From Helicoverpa zea (Eukaryota; Arthropoda; Insecta; Lepidoptera; Noctuidae), in NCBI RefSeq assembly GCF_022581195.2, contig NC_061458.1:4402001-4466000 (forward strand): 64,000 nucleotides of DNA, given 5' to 3'. Shown here piece by piece: positions 47,001-60,298 of the stretch. A program made the position numbers and the translations under genes. The notes beneath the pieces are model-generated. The model searched no databases, was not told where the DNA came from, and worked only from the letters and a program-made list of their open reading frames with translations. Numbering within the stretch: the first letter of the stretch is position 1; each line of letters opens with the position of its first letter.

Positions 47001-50000
47001 TCTGCTAAAATAAAATGCTTATTGAATGACATTTACCTTGCATTGGGTTCATCTTGGATTTCTTCTCCGATGGCTGCGAGTCGTTTAGCGATGAGTCGTT
47101 GGAGTTCATTGACTTCATCATGTCGGACTTACGCTTCTCTTTGTGGCCGCTCCTGGATCTGCAAGTTATTAAAGCATTAGAACTTCCTAGAATAAGGTAA
47201 CTTAAGGTAGGTGTTACTAATGATATTGAACTCTGTCTGTCAATTTTAGATACATTCCTAATTTATGTTATAGAATATTAGGCACAAGAACAACACACTT
47301 ATTCGGTCTAGTAGATATCTGTTGGTTAATTGGTTTTTACACACTGCCAAACAATGTGAATCTGTAAGCATTACAAATATTTATTTACTTACTTGTGTCC
47401 CCTGTGCTTGTGTTTGTCCACAGATGATAGATGCTGCTTAGTCCTGGCCAACGCCCTCTTGAGGGACTGGGTGCAAAGCCAACATAATAGTTTTCCATCC
47501 ACCTGCAACAATATACAGTCCATTTGTTATTTAGATGAGTATTCAGCAAATATAAAAAATACTAGGCACCTACAATTTCTTTTCTAAGAGATTAGTATGT
47601 ACTAGTAGAAGAGTTTATTTCAGATTCCATGTGGAAACTTGTACATAAACAGTTCAACAATTCAAAGTATTGATAAGAATAAAGCCATAAATAATATACC
47701 TACACAGTTCATACAAAAAGTTACATTGCTTCAATGTTTGGAAAAAATCTGTAATAACATGCCTGTGGCATTTTGTTATCAGCTATTAAAAATATTTTAT
47801 GTTCAACATGAGGTGAAAATGTAGATTTTTCAAGTTAAACATTTGCTTTTCTTAATGGATTATTAAAAAGAAGATGCAAAAGCCAGAACATTGCTATTTT
47901 CGTAGCGTTTCACTGAATATAACGAATATTGAACAAATCATGTTTATAGCAGGAAAAACCTAAATAATAATAGTACCTGGAAATTCATAAGCGGGACTTT
48001 ACATAGCACATTTAAAGTACATACTTAAGGGCAGTTGCTCCCATTGGTCAAATGGGCGGTTAGACAAATGAAAATATATGTACCATTATGATGAAACTTG
48101 GCCGTAACATAGCTTTTAATCGTCACATAGTCAAGCACAGGCGCCCTCTAATTAAGGAAGATATTAAATAGCTTTAATCAGAATAAAATATAGGCTATTT
48201 TTTTATTCATGTGCGGAAAGTAGGTCCTAACTGTAATCACAGGTGGAAGCTAACAACTCATACAATTACACATAAAATGGCATTAAGTTTCCAAACTACT
48301 TCATTGTTTGAGACTTAGCCTTGATCGTAATCTAGAAACTTCTAGGTCAAAACTCAAACAATCTAATTGTTAGTTATTTAATTTGCATAAACAATTGAAT
48401 GCTGCAGCTTTACTTTATAAATGATAAATTGTGTTTAATAGTTTTTGGCAAGTGTTATGATAAATCCTTACTATGTGTCTGTTAATCTGTCACGCTTTCA
48501 CACCGAAACTAGAGAACTAATTTAAATGAATTAGGTGAAAAGACAGTCTAATGTAGATTTGAGGGAATGGATATATGCTACTGCAGTGGCATGTTTCATT
48601 GGATGCTGGATGTATAATAATGAGACCTATTGCTAAATGTATCACAGAAAATTTTATACCTTTTTACTATCATCGTGGCGGTCGAAAGCGCAGCGTTGCT
48701 TGCACTGCTCACAGGTAACGGCTGGGCCATACTTGCGCTCAGAGTTAGCGCACCGTTGGCATTTGTTACCTAATTGTAATGGAGTGTCAGAACATAACTT
48801 TCAAACTGTAATAGAAACATGTATCGCCAAAGCTACTGGAATTGCAGTTAGTCGTCCAAAACCATTAATATTCCGTCACTCTTTTGTTTATTTTAATTTT
48901 AAGATTTGAATCAGTTAATTTATTTTTGTCTTATTTTGCAAAGTGGAGTTTCCATATTGCCATTCATGAGCATTACCTACAACGAATTAGTTAATTTATT
49001 TTTACCTTATTTTGTAAAGTGGAGTTTCCATATGCTATATGTACACAGTTTAAAAATTTAACAGATTTAATTAAGACATAAACATTTTGTAATCTTGTTT
49101 TGAATGCCAGTGTATTATTGAAATAAATTTTCTAAGAAATCCTTGAACAAGCATGGTATTTAATGCTTATTCGTTATTTATTTTAGCAGCATTGTTTCCT
49201 GTCCACTATAAGGGGAGTCAATTGAAATATTTTGTAACAGTTATTGACAATGTTTAATGAGCAAAAGTACCAAACAATGCCTTGTTTGTAATGGAATAGA
49301 CTTGCCCTGCAATGACAAACAAAACTTCTGTTGTGGCCTTTGTATAGGGTAAATACGCCAAATGTCGGCCCCCTTAGCGATTTTCTGATTGCGGTTCGCT
49401 ATAGCACTGTCAGTTTCCAACGAAAGATAGTTTCTGATGCGGTTTTGGATAGTTTGATTAATCTATGTCATGTTTATAGGCATAAGATTGATATTTCTAC
49501 GAAAAGAAAAAAGTAATAAGCCTTAGAAACGTCGAGAACAGAAAAACCCTAAAGTCGGCCATTCACGGCCCAAGGTCGGTCGCGTTTTTTCCAAATGTCG
49601 GCCGGGTATAGGCTGTTTTAAATTAAGGCAGTGACAAATATTATTAACATGATTTATTTTAGCAGAATTATAATATAATACTAAGTATACATTTGTAATT
49701 GTATTTGTTTAATTTATAGTAAAATATTTTTTTGTTTCCCCTAAACAAAAAAAGTCGTATTCACGACCAACCATTTATATTTTTTAAGCTAATAAGAACG
49801 GTTTAATAGATAGCAAGTATCAAACTATAAAGCTACCATAAACATGCCTACAATACTGTCAACTCCTACATTTAAACTTAACTCCTATACAATATAATGA
49901 ATTATAATAAATAAATTATTTCATTTTGAGAAAATGAAAAAATATAAAAGTATTTTTTCATCAGCCTGTATAGTGGCGCTTGAGTTCGAGGCTGGTCGAC

Positions 50001-51561
50001 ATTACGATTATTTACGATTCTAATGTCGGCCCCTATTTCTTGTACCTTATTTCTCGAGATTCAACTAATATCACCCCGGCCATTATTTGGCTATTAAACG
50101 TAAAATAGATCTATTTGCCTATAAGCTTTGCAAATTCTCTTGTTAAGCCAACGGAATTAGTACAATAGGAATTTATAAAATAGACTGCATTTGCTTTAAG
50201 TCGGCCACGGCCGAGACTCCGGTTTTAAGTCAAAACTGTTGTCCTAATGGCGGCCTCCTATTTTTCTTTGAAAAATATACGCAAAACGCTGAAAAAACTA
50301 TCTTAAAATATAGTAAAAATAACCCATTAGTGATAATCAAGCTTAAAACAAAAATAAATAAATGTTTTATCGTTCTAATATCAATCCCCAAAATGTGAGT
50401 ATTCACTTCGAGTAAGCTACTTTACGTGCGAATTTGATGTTTCAACGGCGCAATCGCTAGTGACGCTCAGTATGAGAAGAATAAGTGACAGAATCGGATA
50501 GTAACGATTTGTACGTATAGAGTATAAACCAAGGTTGCAATTCGAGGAGCAAAACTAACACTTAATTACCTTTTGAATGAATGCAAGCTGAAAATGTACA
50601 GACGGCCGAAGTTTGGGCAACCTGGCCGACATTTGGCGTATTTACCCTAGTTAGAAAAAAAGTATTTATTTAACTTTGTTTCAACTTTAGTTTGTAGGAT
50701 TGTCGATATGCAAAGTTGCTCAAATGTTACTGGCCAAAAAACAGAATTCATCATTGGCAAAAGTTAAAATAAACAGGATCAACTTTAGTTACTACAGCAT
50801 GTTTTACCTAAAACAATAAGCAAATTGCTTAATTTAGTATAATATGCTTACCAATGAACGCAGCAATGATGTTACAATATTCACAGGCTGTAGGCTTGCC
50901 ATAAGCCTTAACATTGGCTTCACACTTCTTACAAATTGATGAAGTGTTTGACTTGCTACAAAATAGAGATATCTAAATTATAGATTTATTTGGAAACACA
51001 GCTGATTTGTTTGATAACATAGATAAAGTAGGTAAAAATAGCAACTGATACTCAGAATAAATGTAAGGATAAAACTGGTTTACAACCAGTACAGTTGGCT
51101 GTTACTATGTCAGCTGATTGTGATGTTTGGCCATTGTTAAATACGTATACGAGAGAATGTCGCGATCTAGATAGTTATTGCAACTTCATCTATGCCCTGA
51201 TACGCAATTCATGCACATGCCTTGGCAGGTGACACTGACCTTGTTTGTTGAAACTCGGAGCGGCAGTACGTGCACTTGACGACTGGGAATGATCCACGAC
51301 ATTCCTGAAATATCACACAACAATCGCGTCACTTACTGACGTCAAAATAACAGTAAATTATGACGCACACACATAATCCCGTTTGTATTGCCCAAGAACA
51401 TTAAAATAGAAAGTAATAATCAGATCAATACTATATTTTGTATTCATTAAAAGTGACGTACGTACCTTACAAAGTTGTTCACCAGTTGATAATTCTTCGA
51501 AAGGGTGTCTTGAGAAACAACGCGAACATGCGAAAAGCGGTGTTGATGCTGTGTTACTCAT
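44073..51561 (-). CDS. FAM76: FAM76 family protein (FAM76A/B homologue)
   Basis: A nuclear, speckle-associated cysteine-rich protein in vertebrates; its molecular role is not settled. Eight minus-strand exons: 51561-51466, 51304-51240, 50955-50852, 48769-48660, 47502-47393, 47158-47037, 46201-46080, 44309-44073; all GT-AG, in frame; 321 residues. The first ~140 residues carry repeated CxxC pairs that should bind zinc: CSRC, CTYCRSEFQQTS, CKKCEANVK, CEYCNIIAAFIGNKCQRC, CEQCKQRCAFDR and VDGKLLCWLC, all strongly FAM76-like. A basic Ser/Lys-rich middle (residues ~150-200) lacks the long histidine tract of human FAM76B. Residues ~205-290 are a coiled coil (QLKETIASLQKKVQQKDNEL, ITELKAQ). An in-frame ATG five codons earlier (51576) is an alternative start. 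Introns hold four DNA elements. Head to head with the NPAT-like gene. Confidence 0.93.
44388..46070. mobile_element. Outer inverted-repeat DNA element, interrupted by a second element
   Basis: Left end CTGCCGTGGTACCGAAAAAG followed by GGCACAACTAACATTTT; the right end, read inversely, is CTGCCGTCGTTATTAAGAAA followed by GGCACAACTAACATTTT. A possible AATA duplication lies at 44384-44387 and 46071-46074. Its right edge is 9 bases from the FAM76 exon 7 donor at 46079. About 700 bases remain if the nested element (44443-45422) is removed. No coding. Confidence 0.75.
44443..45422. mobile_element. Nested TA-flanked element with ATAATGCCCG subterminal repeats
   Basis: Ends TATGTTATGGACCAAGTGAT and, inverted, TATGTTATGGACCATGTGAT; TA lies outside both. 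Repeated words ATAATGCCCG and CGGGCATTAT occur near both ends. A GC-rich core (44700-44940) contrasts with the AT-rich rest. Insertion interrupts the outer element at 44388-46070, hence it is younger. Confidence 0.75.
46371..46597. mobile_element. TA-flanked MITE with 60-bp perfect inverted ends
   Basis: Begins TAGTTCGGCCATTCAGAGAA; the first 60 bases match the inverted last 60 exactly. Flanked by TA on both sides, which suits a Tc1/mariner-derived MITE. In FAM76 intron 6. Identity of the ends implies a young copy. Confidence 0.9.
49347..50647. mobile_element. TA-flanked 1.3-kb DNA element with repeated GTCGGCC words
   Basis: Perfect 24-base inverted ends starting GGGTAAATACGCCAAATGTC, with TA outside each (49345-49346, 50648-50649). 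The word GTCGGCC or its complement recurs through the body (near 49364, 49554, 49597, 50033, 50201 and 50617). No transposase frame is seen. In FAM76 intron 3. Confidence 0.85.
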
Positions 51562-52591
51562 GTTTATCAAAATCAAACAAAACTAGTTAATAGTCAAAAA
51601 TGATAGACTGTGATCACTGAATTACAAATACAAAATTACAAACGCGTAAATTTTAACAATTATTGAAAAATGGCTACCAAACCAACCAATAGCAAATATG
51701 GCGAATTGGTGTTTTAATTTTTAATGCCAATGTCACTCATCTGTCAAAAATTAAAAAGTAGTCGATTTGTGACATCGCCTAATCTAAAAAATAAACTGAA
51801 AATGAATGAACATTATTTATCGATAAACAAACACATCAAAAACTGAAGGGTCGAGTTTCTCTGATGTTAACTTATAATAGTAAAAAGTGAGTGCGGTACT
51901 TATAAACATACTTAAATTTCCGTCTGGGGTGTAAAATTCCTCACACTTTAACGAATAAAATGTGTTCAAAAATGAGGTAACTGGTTCGTAAAATTCGAGT
52001 TCCCTCGATCTCGATCTGCTAGCGGAACATCTTCTTTGTTTAAAGCAGGAATAGCTTCCTCGCTCGTGTAGCCTCTATGGACAAACGGTGTTAAGAACTT
52101 GCTCTGCCTGATTTCCTTCCACCTGGGGTCCGATTCTCCTAATTTTACTTAAACAACATACGATTCACGTTCGACTGCGATCCAATCCCGACTCGATTAC
52201 GATTGAAACGTATGTGGCATTCCGCTATTTTTTCTTTGAAATAAACGTTTTTATCCTTTTCTGTCATTCAATAATGAATCATTTTGAGTACCCTACCTAT
52301 ATAGGCTACTATGCTGCTCAATGTGCTATGTATCCAATGGTTATACTTATGTACTATATAGATGCTTTTAAGTAATCCTACAAATCCTTACAAGAATTTA
52401 TTTTTTTTAGTCTGTGTAGTTTTAACTGTTATTGCATATTTTTATTTTACTATATCTGTGGCAGTCTGTGTGTTTTGTGTTTGTGCACGAATTTAGAGCG
52501 TGTTTATTTGTGATTTTGTTATTAATTTTATGATAAGTTTAACGTTATTTGCATGTAATTAAGGTCGTGTAGTGTTAATTTTTCTTTTAAA
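51562..52591. promoter_or_regulatory. Shared upstream region between FAM76 and the NPAT-like gene
   Basis: The two start codons diverge across 1,030 bases. There is no TATA box near either start. A truncated MITE occupies 52125-52287. Head-to-head spacing of this order suggests, but does not prove, a bidirectional promoter. Confidence 0.5.
52125..52287. mobile_element. MITE, GGGCCCGATTCTCC family, copy 3 (one end only)
   Basis: Starts GGGGTCCGATTCTCCTAATT and matches the inverted right half of copy 1 for about 160 bases (shared GATTACGATTGAAACGTATG, TGGCATTCCGCTATTTTTTC). The match stops after AATGAATCATTTTG; the other end is absent. Confidence 0.8.
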
Positions 52592-55500
52592 ATGACGTTA
52601 CCACCGTTTCCTTCACAAGATTTGGCTAAGCTAGTTCTTGGTATGTTGACTATTTGGCGGGAACATGATCCCAATTAACGGACGGGATGACTGATGTTTG
52701 AGTTCTTTGTTTCTTGTTTTAGGATATCTTGCGGAGGAGCAGCTTATGACTGCTTACGATGAGTTTCTACAAGCAAGTCCTTACCTGGATGCTCTCAGAA
52801 ACGAATATGACAGGATATTTATGACATCACTCAAGAATATTCTGGCAGAGTATAGGGCTGTTAAAATATATGGTTAGTATAGGGGTGCTTCCCCCACTGC
52901 GTACTTAATTTTTTGTCGTTGAAATGCATTGAAATTTGAACACTGATACTTCTGTGTAGCTTTTGTATGCCCCTATCTGGTTAAACATGTTTATAACACG
53001 CAATTTGTGTTATGTCACAGTTATAGTAACCCAATTTAGTATTGTTCATTGTATACAGTTTATGATGATTGAACATGTGCATCCCAGAGTAGAAAGAACA
53101 GTAAAATTAAAGCTTATTAGAAAGCAGCTAATGTCCAATAGCATCTCAGAATAGTAGTATTGTAGAAGTCCTTTAGAAAAGGTCATTGGAGAAAGTTGGA
53201 CTAAAGTGGATGATGATGATGGCTAATGAGAAACATTTCACTAAACACTGGTACACTGTGAACACCTATTTCTGAGTTTTGTTTACAAAAAGTTCACTAG
53301 ACTATTAGTAGGTTAACAGTAATTGATAAACAGAAAAACATAACAGGGTGTCATTTTACTATGCCTGGTTCTGTAAACCAATGTGGCCCACATTAAATAC
53401 CTACAATACAATACATACTATAAACCAAAATCCTTTTGTAACTTAGGTAGTAAAAGTTGTATGTTTAGATATGTCCTTAAAAGTAACCACCACTGAGCAT
53501 AAATGATAATTGACTGGTAATTTTTACTATCAGATATATGATAAAATGCATGTTAGAATGCAGAAGACTTGTCCCTTTACATTATATTCACAAAAAACCT
53601 TTGCTAGATTAATTCCATTCTTGATTTAACCATCAAAATGCTAGTGCACAAGAATCTACTGCTTCGCTTCTAATGTTTTTCTTTTTCAGTGGAAACCTGC
53701 AAGCCACTAGCATTAAGGAAAAAGGTGGTGCAATGTACTAATTTGTTAGACGTTGTTAAGCTCTTAGTGAACAATATAGATATAAGCAAAATACAAGCAC
53801 AGGACTCCTCCATTGAGAAGTACAGGTAACTTTCATTTAATCTATGCATAATAAGAAACACTGATGGATTGCCTTTGAAAAACTAGTTTCTTTAAATATA
53901 AGTACAATAACTAATCAGATATTGCAACTGCAAAGTTTGAGTTTTAGGTTATCTATGAAACATTTAAAACAAATGCTTAATTGTTAACAATTATATAACG
54001 TAATTATAGTGCTCCATAAATACTTATTTTGTTCTGCCCCTTTCAGTTTGGTGAAGCAGAATGCATCAGGTAATTCCAAGCAGAATGACTGTGAAGTCTG
54101 TAACACATCGAGTTTGTCTGGGTGTTCCTGTAAAAATAAACACAAATCTACTGTCAATTCAGCCAGTTATGTGGAAGGAAGTACTTTGGAGAGCTCAGTG
54201 GAGACCACAGCTTTGGAAGATCTACCAGGTTTGTATTTGGAATGTGACTTCAGTTAAAGCTGCCTTATAATTTGAACTCAATGAAAAAATAACATGTAGA
54301 TATTCAAAATACTCATTTGTCTATTGTTATTTACAGGAAATCATGTTACAACAAGAAAGAAACAAGTCAAAGTTCTTGAGAAAGAAACTAGTGAGGCCAC
54401 CTTAGGAGTAAGTGAAATTACAAAGCAATCTTCTAGTATGTTGAACAACAGCAACAACGGACTGAATATGTTAAACTCTAATAGTCATTGCTCCCAGATA
54501 AAACCAAGTGGTCAGTCTACACATTCTTTGAACTCAATGGTAAGTTTATTGTGTACTTTAAATATACTATTTGTTTTTCAAAATTTAGTCAATTCAGCAA
54601 GTAACTGGTCATAGAGTACAGGTCATAGAGTGTAAAACTGGTTTTTGCCTTCCTTGAGCTCAATAATAATTAAAATATCACAAAATATGCAACAGAATGT
54701 TAGGTATTATCTATAAACAGATGATAAGGAAGTGTAATATGAATATTTAAACATTAAAAATATGATCTGTTTGGGTGTGTGAATCTAAATATATTCATGC
54801 TTATGTGGCAACAAGAGTGTCTGTTACTAATTTTGAACTATTGCATATTGGGGAGCTTGGAACTTTGCCAGGAAGAAAACATGCATGCGTTTATGTAAAC
54901 ATTTCTTTTGCATTTACCTGCAAAGCGAATTTTTATGGCTATTAAGCATTATCTTCTACAAAAGTTTGCTTCTGCAATACATATTATTAAATCAGATGAA
55001 TTAATGTAGATCAGTCAGAGGTAAATTAGCACCTCAATTGCTCTAGAGAAGTTTTAAATTTGTGTATGTCACTTCAAATGTGCAGTATTATCTAAAAACC
55101 ATATGGTATGATAATGCCTTAATCGTGTACTTATCATCTTATCACAATATTTAATAAAGTTGCATCCAGTTTTGATATCAATTAAGCTAACATATGAATT
55201 TAAAAATCAGATGTATTTATACTTGCAGACAAAACCTTCTGAAAATCCTGAATGCAGAGAGAAGATTGAAGAATTCAATAAAATTCTGAATAAAGTTTGT
55301 AAGAATAAGTCTCAAGCAGATACTAGGGTTTTTAGTATGTCCCAGCCAGAACTTCTGAACAAAAGCATACCAATCTCATTCCAAGACTTTGCTTCTGGAG
55401 TTTGTGGTAAGTATTTAAAGATGTTAAATAGCAGAAAGAAGCAATATTTCAGAAAATTGATGAATAATATTATATCCTTGCTGTTTTAGTTCACGAAAAT

Positions 55501-58500
55501 CGGAATAATCCTGTACCTGATTCAAGCACTTCGGAAACCTCAATAGCTATGTAAGTTTTTAAAAAGTATTTTTAAATACATAAACCGTCATTGAAATGAC
55601 TTTTTAAACCGCACGTATCACTTTGATTGCATATGAAATTCCGGATAAACAATGTATGTATGTGTCATGTTAAGGCTAAAACGCGAAGTGCGGCTACAGC
55701 TAGGTTTAACCGGTTTTAGAGCTACAGCTGGGTGTAACCGGCCGTATTTAGCTTAACTTAGTTATATCTTCGGTAAGAATAATGTGTAGCCTTCATCAAA
55801 GTGATTACAAGTGTAGTCACTTTAGTGCAGTATTAAAGTTGATGTAGGTGCACACCTGTAGCAAAGGTCAGGCGTAACCGATTTCTCGTTGGCTAGAGCT
55901 ATGTTTTAGATTCAGTTAAGTAAAACACTGACAACAAATTTTGGATTATTGCATATCATCTTGTCTCTTCCTACTGATCTTTCAGAGATCATCTTTCATT
56001 AGCAGATAATATCTAATTATTTTTCAAAGATGCTTGTGTAAATTTTCAGTAAATATAATAAGGGAGTACACAAGGGTAGTACATACATAGACGAAGTACG
56101 TAAGAAATTGTTAAAAATGTATCTGGCTAAACGTTAGATGTAGTCGCACTTCGGTTTTAGCCTTCACATATTAAATGAAAAGAGTGATGCAGAAAGGCAA
56201 TGAAGATATTCGATTTTTTATTTTTTCAGGCCTTCAGTAGCTAGCAATCAGAATACAGATCTAAGTAACAATTTGAATGATGTATCAAAAAGTGGTGATA
56301 ATTTAGGGTTTGAAAATTACAACCAATATCGATATCCCGTTATTAAACCTAAAGGCGTGGATAACAAAATTAAAATAATTTCCGACGTAAAAGTGGACCA
56401 ACCATTTCCAGCAATAAATAATGCTACTTCAACACCGTTGATGCAAACAATTGTTATAAATGGTACACCAGCTTATAAACATAACCATCCACCAATAAGC
56501 AATAACTACACAAAGGATGAAATAATGGCAATGCCTACTATCATAGTTGTGCCAGCATCAGGTAAGATTACAAAGTCAAATTACTATGAGATAAAATGTT
56601 AAGTATTTCAAAGTTTTATCGGTTTATCATTTATATATTACAGGTCCCCCACCGCACTTGACTCAAACTAAACCTGTTCTGACACAAAAGTTACAAAAAA
56701 CAAAAACGAAACCCTCGACGGCAAAAGTGCTTAGACCTCTAGTAATAGATATTTCATCTAGCAGTACTGGAGGTCCACCTAAACCTAGCAATGAGTCTTC
56801 CAATTCAAATATACAACAAAATACGCAGGCACCTGGTTTAGTAAAAGCGGTTGAACCTGGTTTAGTAAAAACGGTTGAACCTGGATTAGTAAAAGCGGTT
56901 GAACCTGGTTTAGTAAGAACGGTTGATGTAATGAAAAATGCTTCGGTTCCAAAAGATAATGTCATATCAGGTTCACTTCAAACGACAACTCCTCAAGGCA
57001 TGGCGCCTGTCAGGAAGTCTTCATCTACACCGCGACGAAATTCTCATATCAGAGTATTAGACTTCACTACTCCAAGGCGAATATTACATGAGACTATAAA
57101 TGAAGTAGTCCCAAACGAACCAAACGAAGTAACTGAGAATAACCCTGTTGAAGTTGTGGTCACCAGAAGCTCTCATTTAGTATTTCCCGAAACAGGAACT
57201 AGTGTTAATGACATTATTGATATGAGTACTGTGAAGGTTCATAAAATTGAAACTTCACAGTACAATAAACTAACAAACAGTAATGATGGTAATCCAATTC
57301 CAAAGAAGAAAAGTAATTGGGATGCTGATTTGCGCGCTCTAATTGCGATGCCTCAACAAGATAAGCCACCACCGAAATCCAAAGCTAAACCTAAAAAACC
57401 TAAAACTATTAAACCTGTAATTCAACCTGAACAAGATAAAGCCCCAGATAAAATTGAAGATAAAAAACCACGCAGTAAAAGGAAATTGTCACCCAAACCT
57501 AAGAAATCAAAGAAAAAACAGAAACTAGAAGAAGAGGAAGAGCAATCGACAGTTAGTACTGAAAGTGGCAATTCTGTTAAACCGACCTTCAATGTTGTAC
57601 ATGTTAACCGAAACACAGAACCCGAAACTACTAAACCAGCTAACGCTGAAAGCAGCAAAAATCAGAACAAGTCTAACAATGAAGAAATTAACGATACTCC
57701 TGAAGCTGAGAGATTATGCTTGCATAATGAAATAGGTGCCAGATTAAACATATCAGAATTTCTCGAAACTCCTTATAAACAAGTTCTCTATGATATCCAA
57801 ATGGAAACACCAAAATTTTTAGGTTCTGTGTTGCCAGATGAACCTATTTCAGATATCAAGATTATGAGTATTCCAACACCTCGATTCTTTGATACTCCCA
57901 AACCTGCCATCGCCACGCCGTCTTCTTACTCATCGCGGCCAACTGATTATTCTAGCGGAGGCTCTTATTATAAACCAGATGAGCAAGATTATTTGCGAAT
58001 CGTGGATGTAGAATGCCCAGTAACATCATCGAAAGAGGATCCACACGTCGAAGAGTCCAAGGATGTAGTAAATGATAATAAGAAGAGTTCGAGACCAGTT
58101 AGAAAGTGTACGAAAAATGTGTCATACGTCAATAGTTGTGCTACTAAAACTAAAGTGAATGATGATAAAACCGATGTAGCCTCTTCTTGTAGTGATTCTA
58201 CAAGTGCCAATACTTCTATGGAAAGTACACAAATTAATGTTAAAACGCCTAAATGTAGTAAAATAAAAGTAAGTTCTAAATCGGAAACTAAGAAAAAAAT
58301 TGAATCGAGCAAAAAACTAAAAATATCTCCAATGAAAAAAGACAAGTCAAATTCATTCATGAAAATAAAACCAAGACGGTTGACTCCAACGAAAGCAAAT
58401 ACAAGTAAAAGAACAAGAAGGAAAACAGACGTGTTTTCACAGAATAATACATCTAAACCCCAAACAAAAAAGAAACCGACTGCTAAAGAAAAGAAAGTGC

Positions 58501-59645
58501 ATATTACTCCCGTCGTAAATCCTGTTCCTACAAAATCGCGTCGAAAATCATCAACGCCTAGAAAACTGCATTGTACCAAAACGTTTAATTCGGAAAGTTC
58601 TGGTCATGAATCGCCGGATACTAATGCGTCTGCTAAACATAACATAATGCCAGAACCGAACACAGCTTCAGTTGTGTCCTCGCACGACTCCGATAATGAA
58701 CAAATAGCGTTAAGGTGGTCCGATGACGGTTCCCAAGATGCTAAACCAAAAGAAACGGAAAGTGAAGATATAACAAAAATAAAACAGTATATTGAAACTT
58801 CTCTTAACAGTAAACCCGAACTCGGCACTTTGCAAGTAGATTTAATTAAAAGAGGCTTTGACGCTGAAACTGCAAAAATTATTGAAAGAGACTTGCTGGA
58901 TTCGCCTAGCATAGAGGTAGCATGTCAGACTCAGGTCGTGGTTACTGAACCGAAGAAAAACGATCACGCATCAAATAAGAGTATTGATCCAGATGCAAGC
59001 AGTACGAATGAATTACAGATAGTGCAAGATGCTGAGTCGGATGACGAATTCGAATTATCTGTGTATGAATGTCACGAAGACAGTCGTAATTACATTAAAT
59101 GTAGTAGTGACGCCAAAGATAGAGGGAAGGAACAGGCTATTAAGTTGAAAGATAAGTTTACTATGGAAGTGTGCATAGACGACGGAGTAGCGATTAGATT
59201 AAGAGCAACAGATTGTACTACGTTATTTAGTAATGATCCAGATAATGAAGGAGAATTGGGATATAGTTTCATGGAAACAGAAGTAGCTGTAAGTTCAATA
59301 TCAAATATAGATAAGTTATACACTCCCATGAAAGATCACAAAACGCAGTGCTACGAAATATTTGATTCCACACTCACAAGCTTAGATACTCCTCTAAAGG
59401 TCAATAGCCCAAGCCATAAAGAACGGACAATTACTGAGATAGAAATAGTATTAGAAGAGGAAAAAGTAGATACTAAGGATAAAGCTGACATTAAGAAAAG
59501 AAAAAGATTGCAAAATAGTAATAGCTCCGAAGACGGTTTCAATGAAAGTAAAAAAACGAAACCAGAAGCTAGTTATTTGTTTAATTCTACAAATATTCAG
59601 AATATTGATATAGAATCAGTACTGAAGAAACTCCATGGCCCCTAG
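52592..59645 (+). CDS. NPAT: NPAT / mxc-like LisH-domain protein, histone-locus transcription factor
   Basis: NPAT family proteins sit at the histone locus body and drive replication-dependent histone transcription as CDK2 targets. Exons: 52592-52640, 52723-52872, 53690-53825, 54047-54228, 54337-54539, 55229-55406, 55490-55550, 56230-56561, 56644-59645; all GT-AG, in frame; about 1,430 residues. Residues ~8-40 form a LisH motif (LAKLVLGYLAEEQLMTAYDE), followed by AEYRAVK as in NPAT. The rest is low-complexity, Ser/Lys-rich and rich in Ser-Pro/Thr-Pro sites (TTPRRIL, IPTPRFFDTPK). A very basic block lies at ~655-730. Residues ~494-525 are four 8-residue repeats. The C-terminus ends NIDIESVLKKLHGP, like the short acidic-hydrophobic end of NPAT. 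The call rests on the N- and C-terminal motifs and architecture; the middle is not conserved. Confidence 0.85.
55672..56164. mobile_element. Inverted-repeat element in NPAT-like intron 7
   Basis: Left AAGGCTAAAACGCGAAGTGC and inverted right AAGGCTAAAACCGAAGTGCG match over about 40 bases with roughly 80 percent identity. The interior is non-coding and contains a second hairpin (GTGATTACAAGTGTAGTCAC, near 55800). No clear duplication. An old MITE. Confidence 0.65.
56832..56927 (+). repeat. NPAT: Four tandem 24-base units in the NPAT-like coding sequence
   Basis: Encodes four copies of PGLVKAVE (variants PGLVKTVE, PGLVRTVD). DNA units differ at few positions, so the array is recent or kept uniform, and copy number could vary between individuals. 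Confidence 0.9.
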
Positions 59646-60292
59646 TGGACTAATATATGTACCTGCCAGTGAGGGAACTTGTGGACAAATGTTAAGTTTT
59701 CGTATTATTCGAACAGTGTTATGAAGGTATATTTATATGTGTTAGACACATACAGAAGTAATTTCATTCTGATTGTACAATTAAATTTATGTGAATATAA
59801 TTTTGTGCTAGACACAACTCTTGACATTTATAAGTAAAAAGTATTATTTAAGGATATAAATTATGTTTGTTTCATTTGAGATCAAATATTCTAAGTGTAA
59901 TCAGATGCCAAAAATCGAGCCAGTTTCCGGAAACTTAAGTTGCCGATAAATGGTATATACATGAACTTACTAATTAATCAATTATCTGGCTGGCGAATGA
60001 ATGCGGCTAATTTACCGGTTGGATCACCGGCGGCGGTGTGAGCCGCGTGCAATTATTATGTTATTCAGTTTAATTAGGTATCACAATTAGAGGCTATCGT
60101 GACACTGCAGTCGGTGCGAACCATCCATTATGAATGCTAATTTGAACCGTTAGCTCCGACGTGCCGGCGCAAGCGCATTCTATGTAAAAGTGCATCTTGC
60201 CACGAATTAGGTAGACGTGTAATTTGGTATGCTAAGATATTTAAGTATGATTCGTGTGAAATCAGAAGCGAAAAAATTAAAAGTGAATTAAA

Positions 60293-60298
60293 AATAAA
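60293..60298 (+). terminator. NPAT: Candidate NPAT-like gene poly(A) signal
   Basis: AATAAA about 650 bases after the stop. A variant ATTAAA at 59780-59785 is nearer and could be used instead. Confidence 0.35.

Noticed and set aside
57989..58579. 196-codon minus-strand frame inside the NPAT-like last exon
   Set aside because: Hydrophobic Phe/Leu/Val-rich antisense of a Lys/Glu/Ser-rich coding exon, a usual artefact of such composition.
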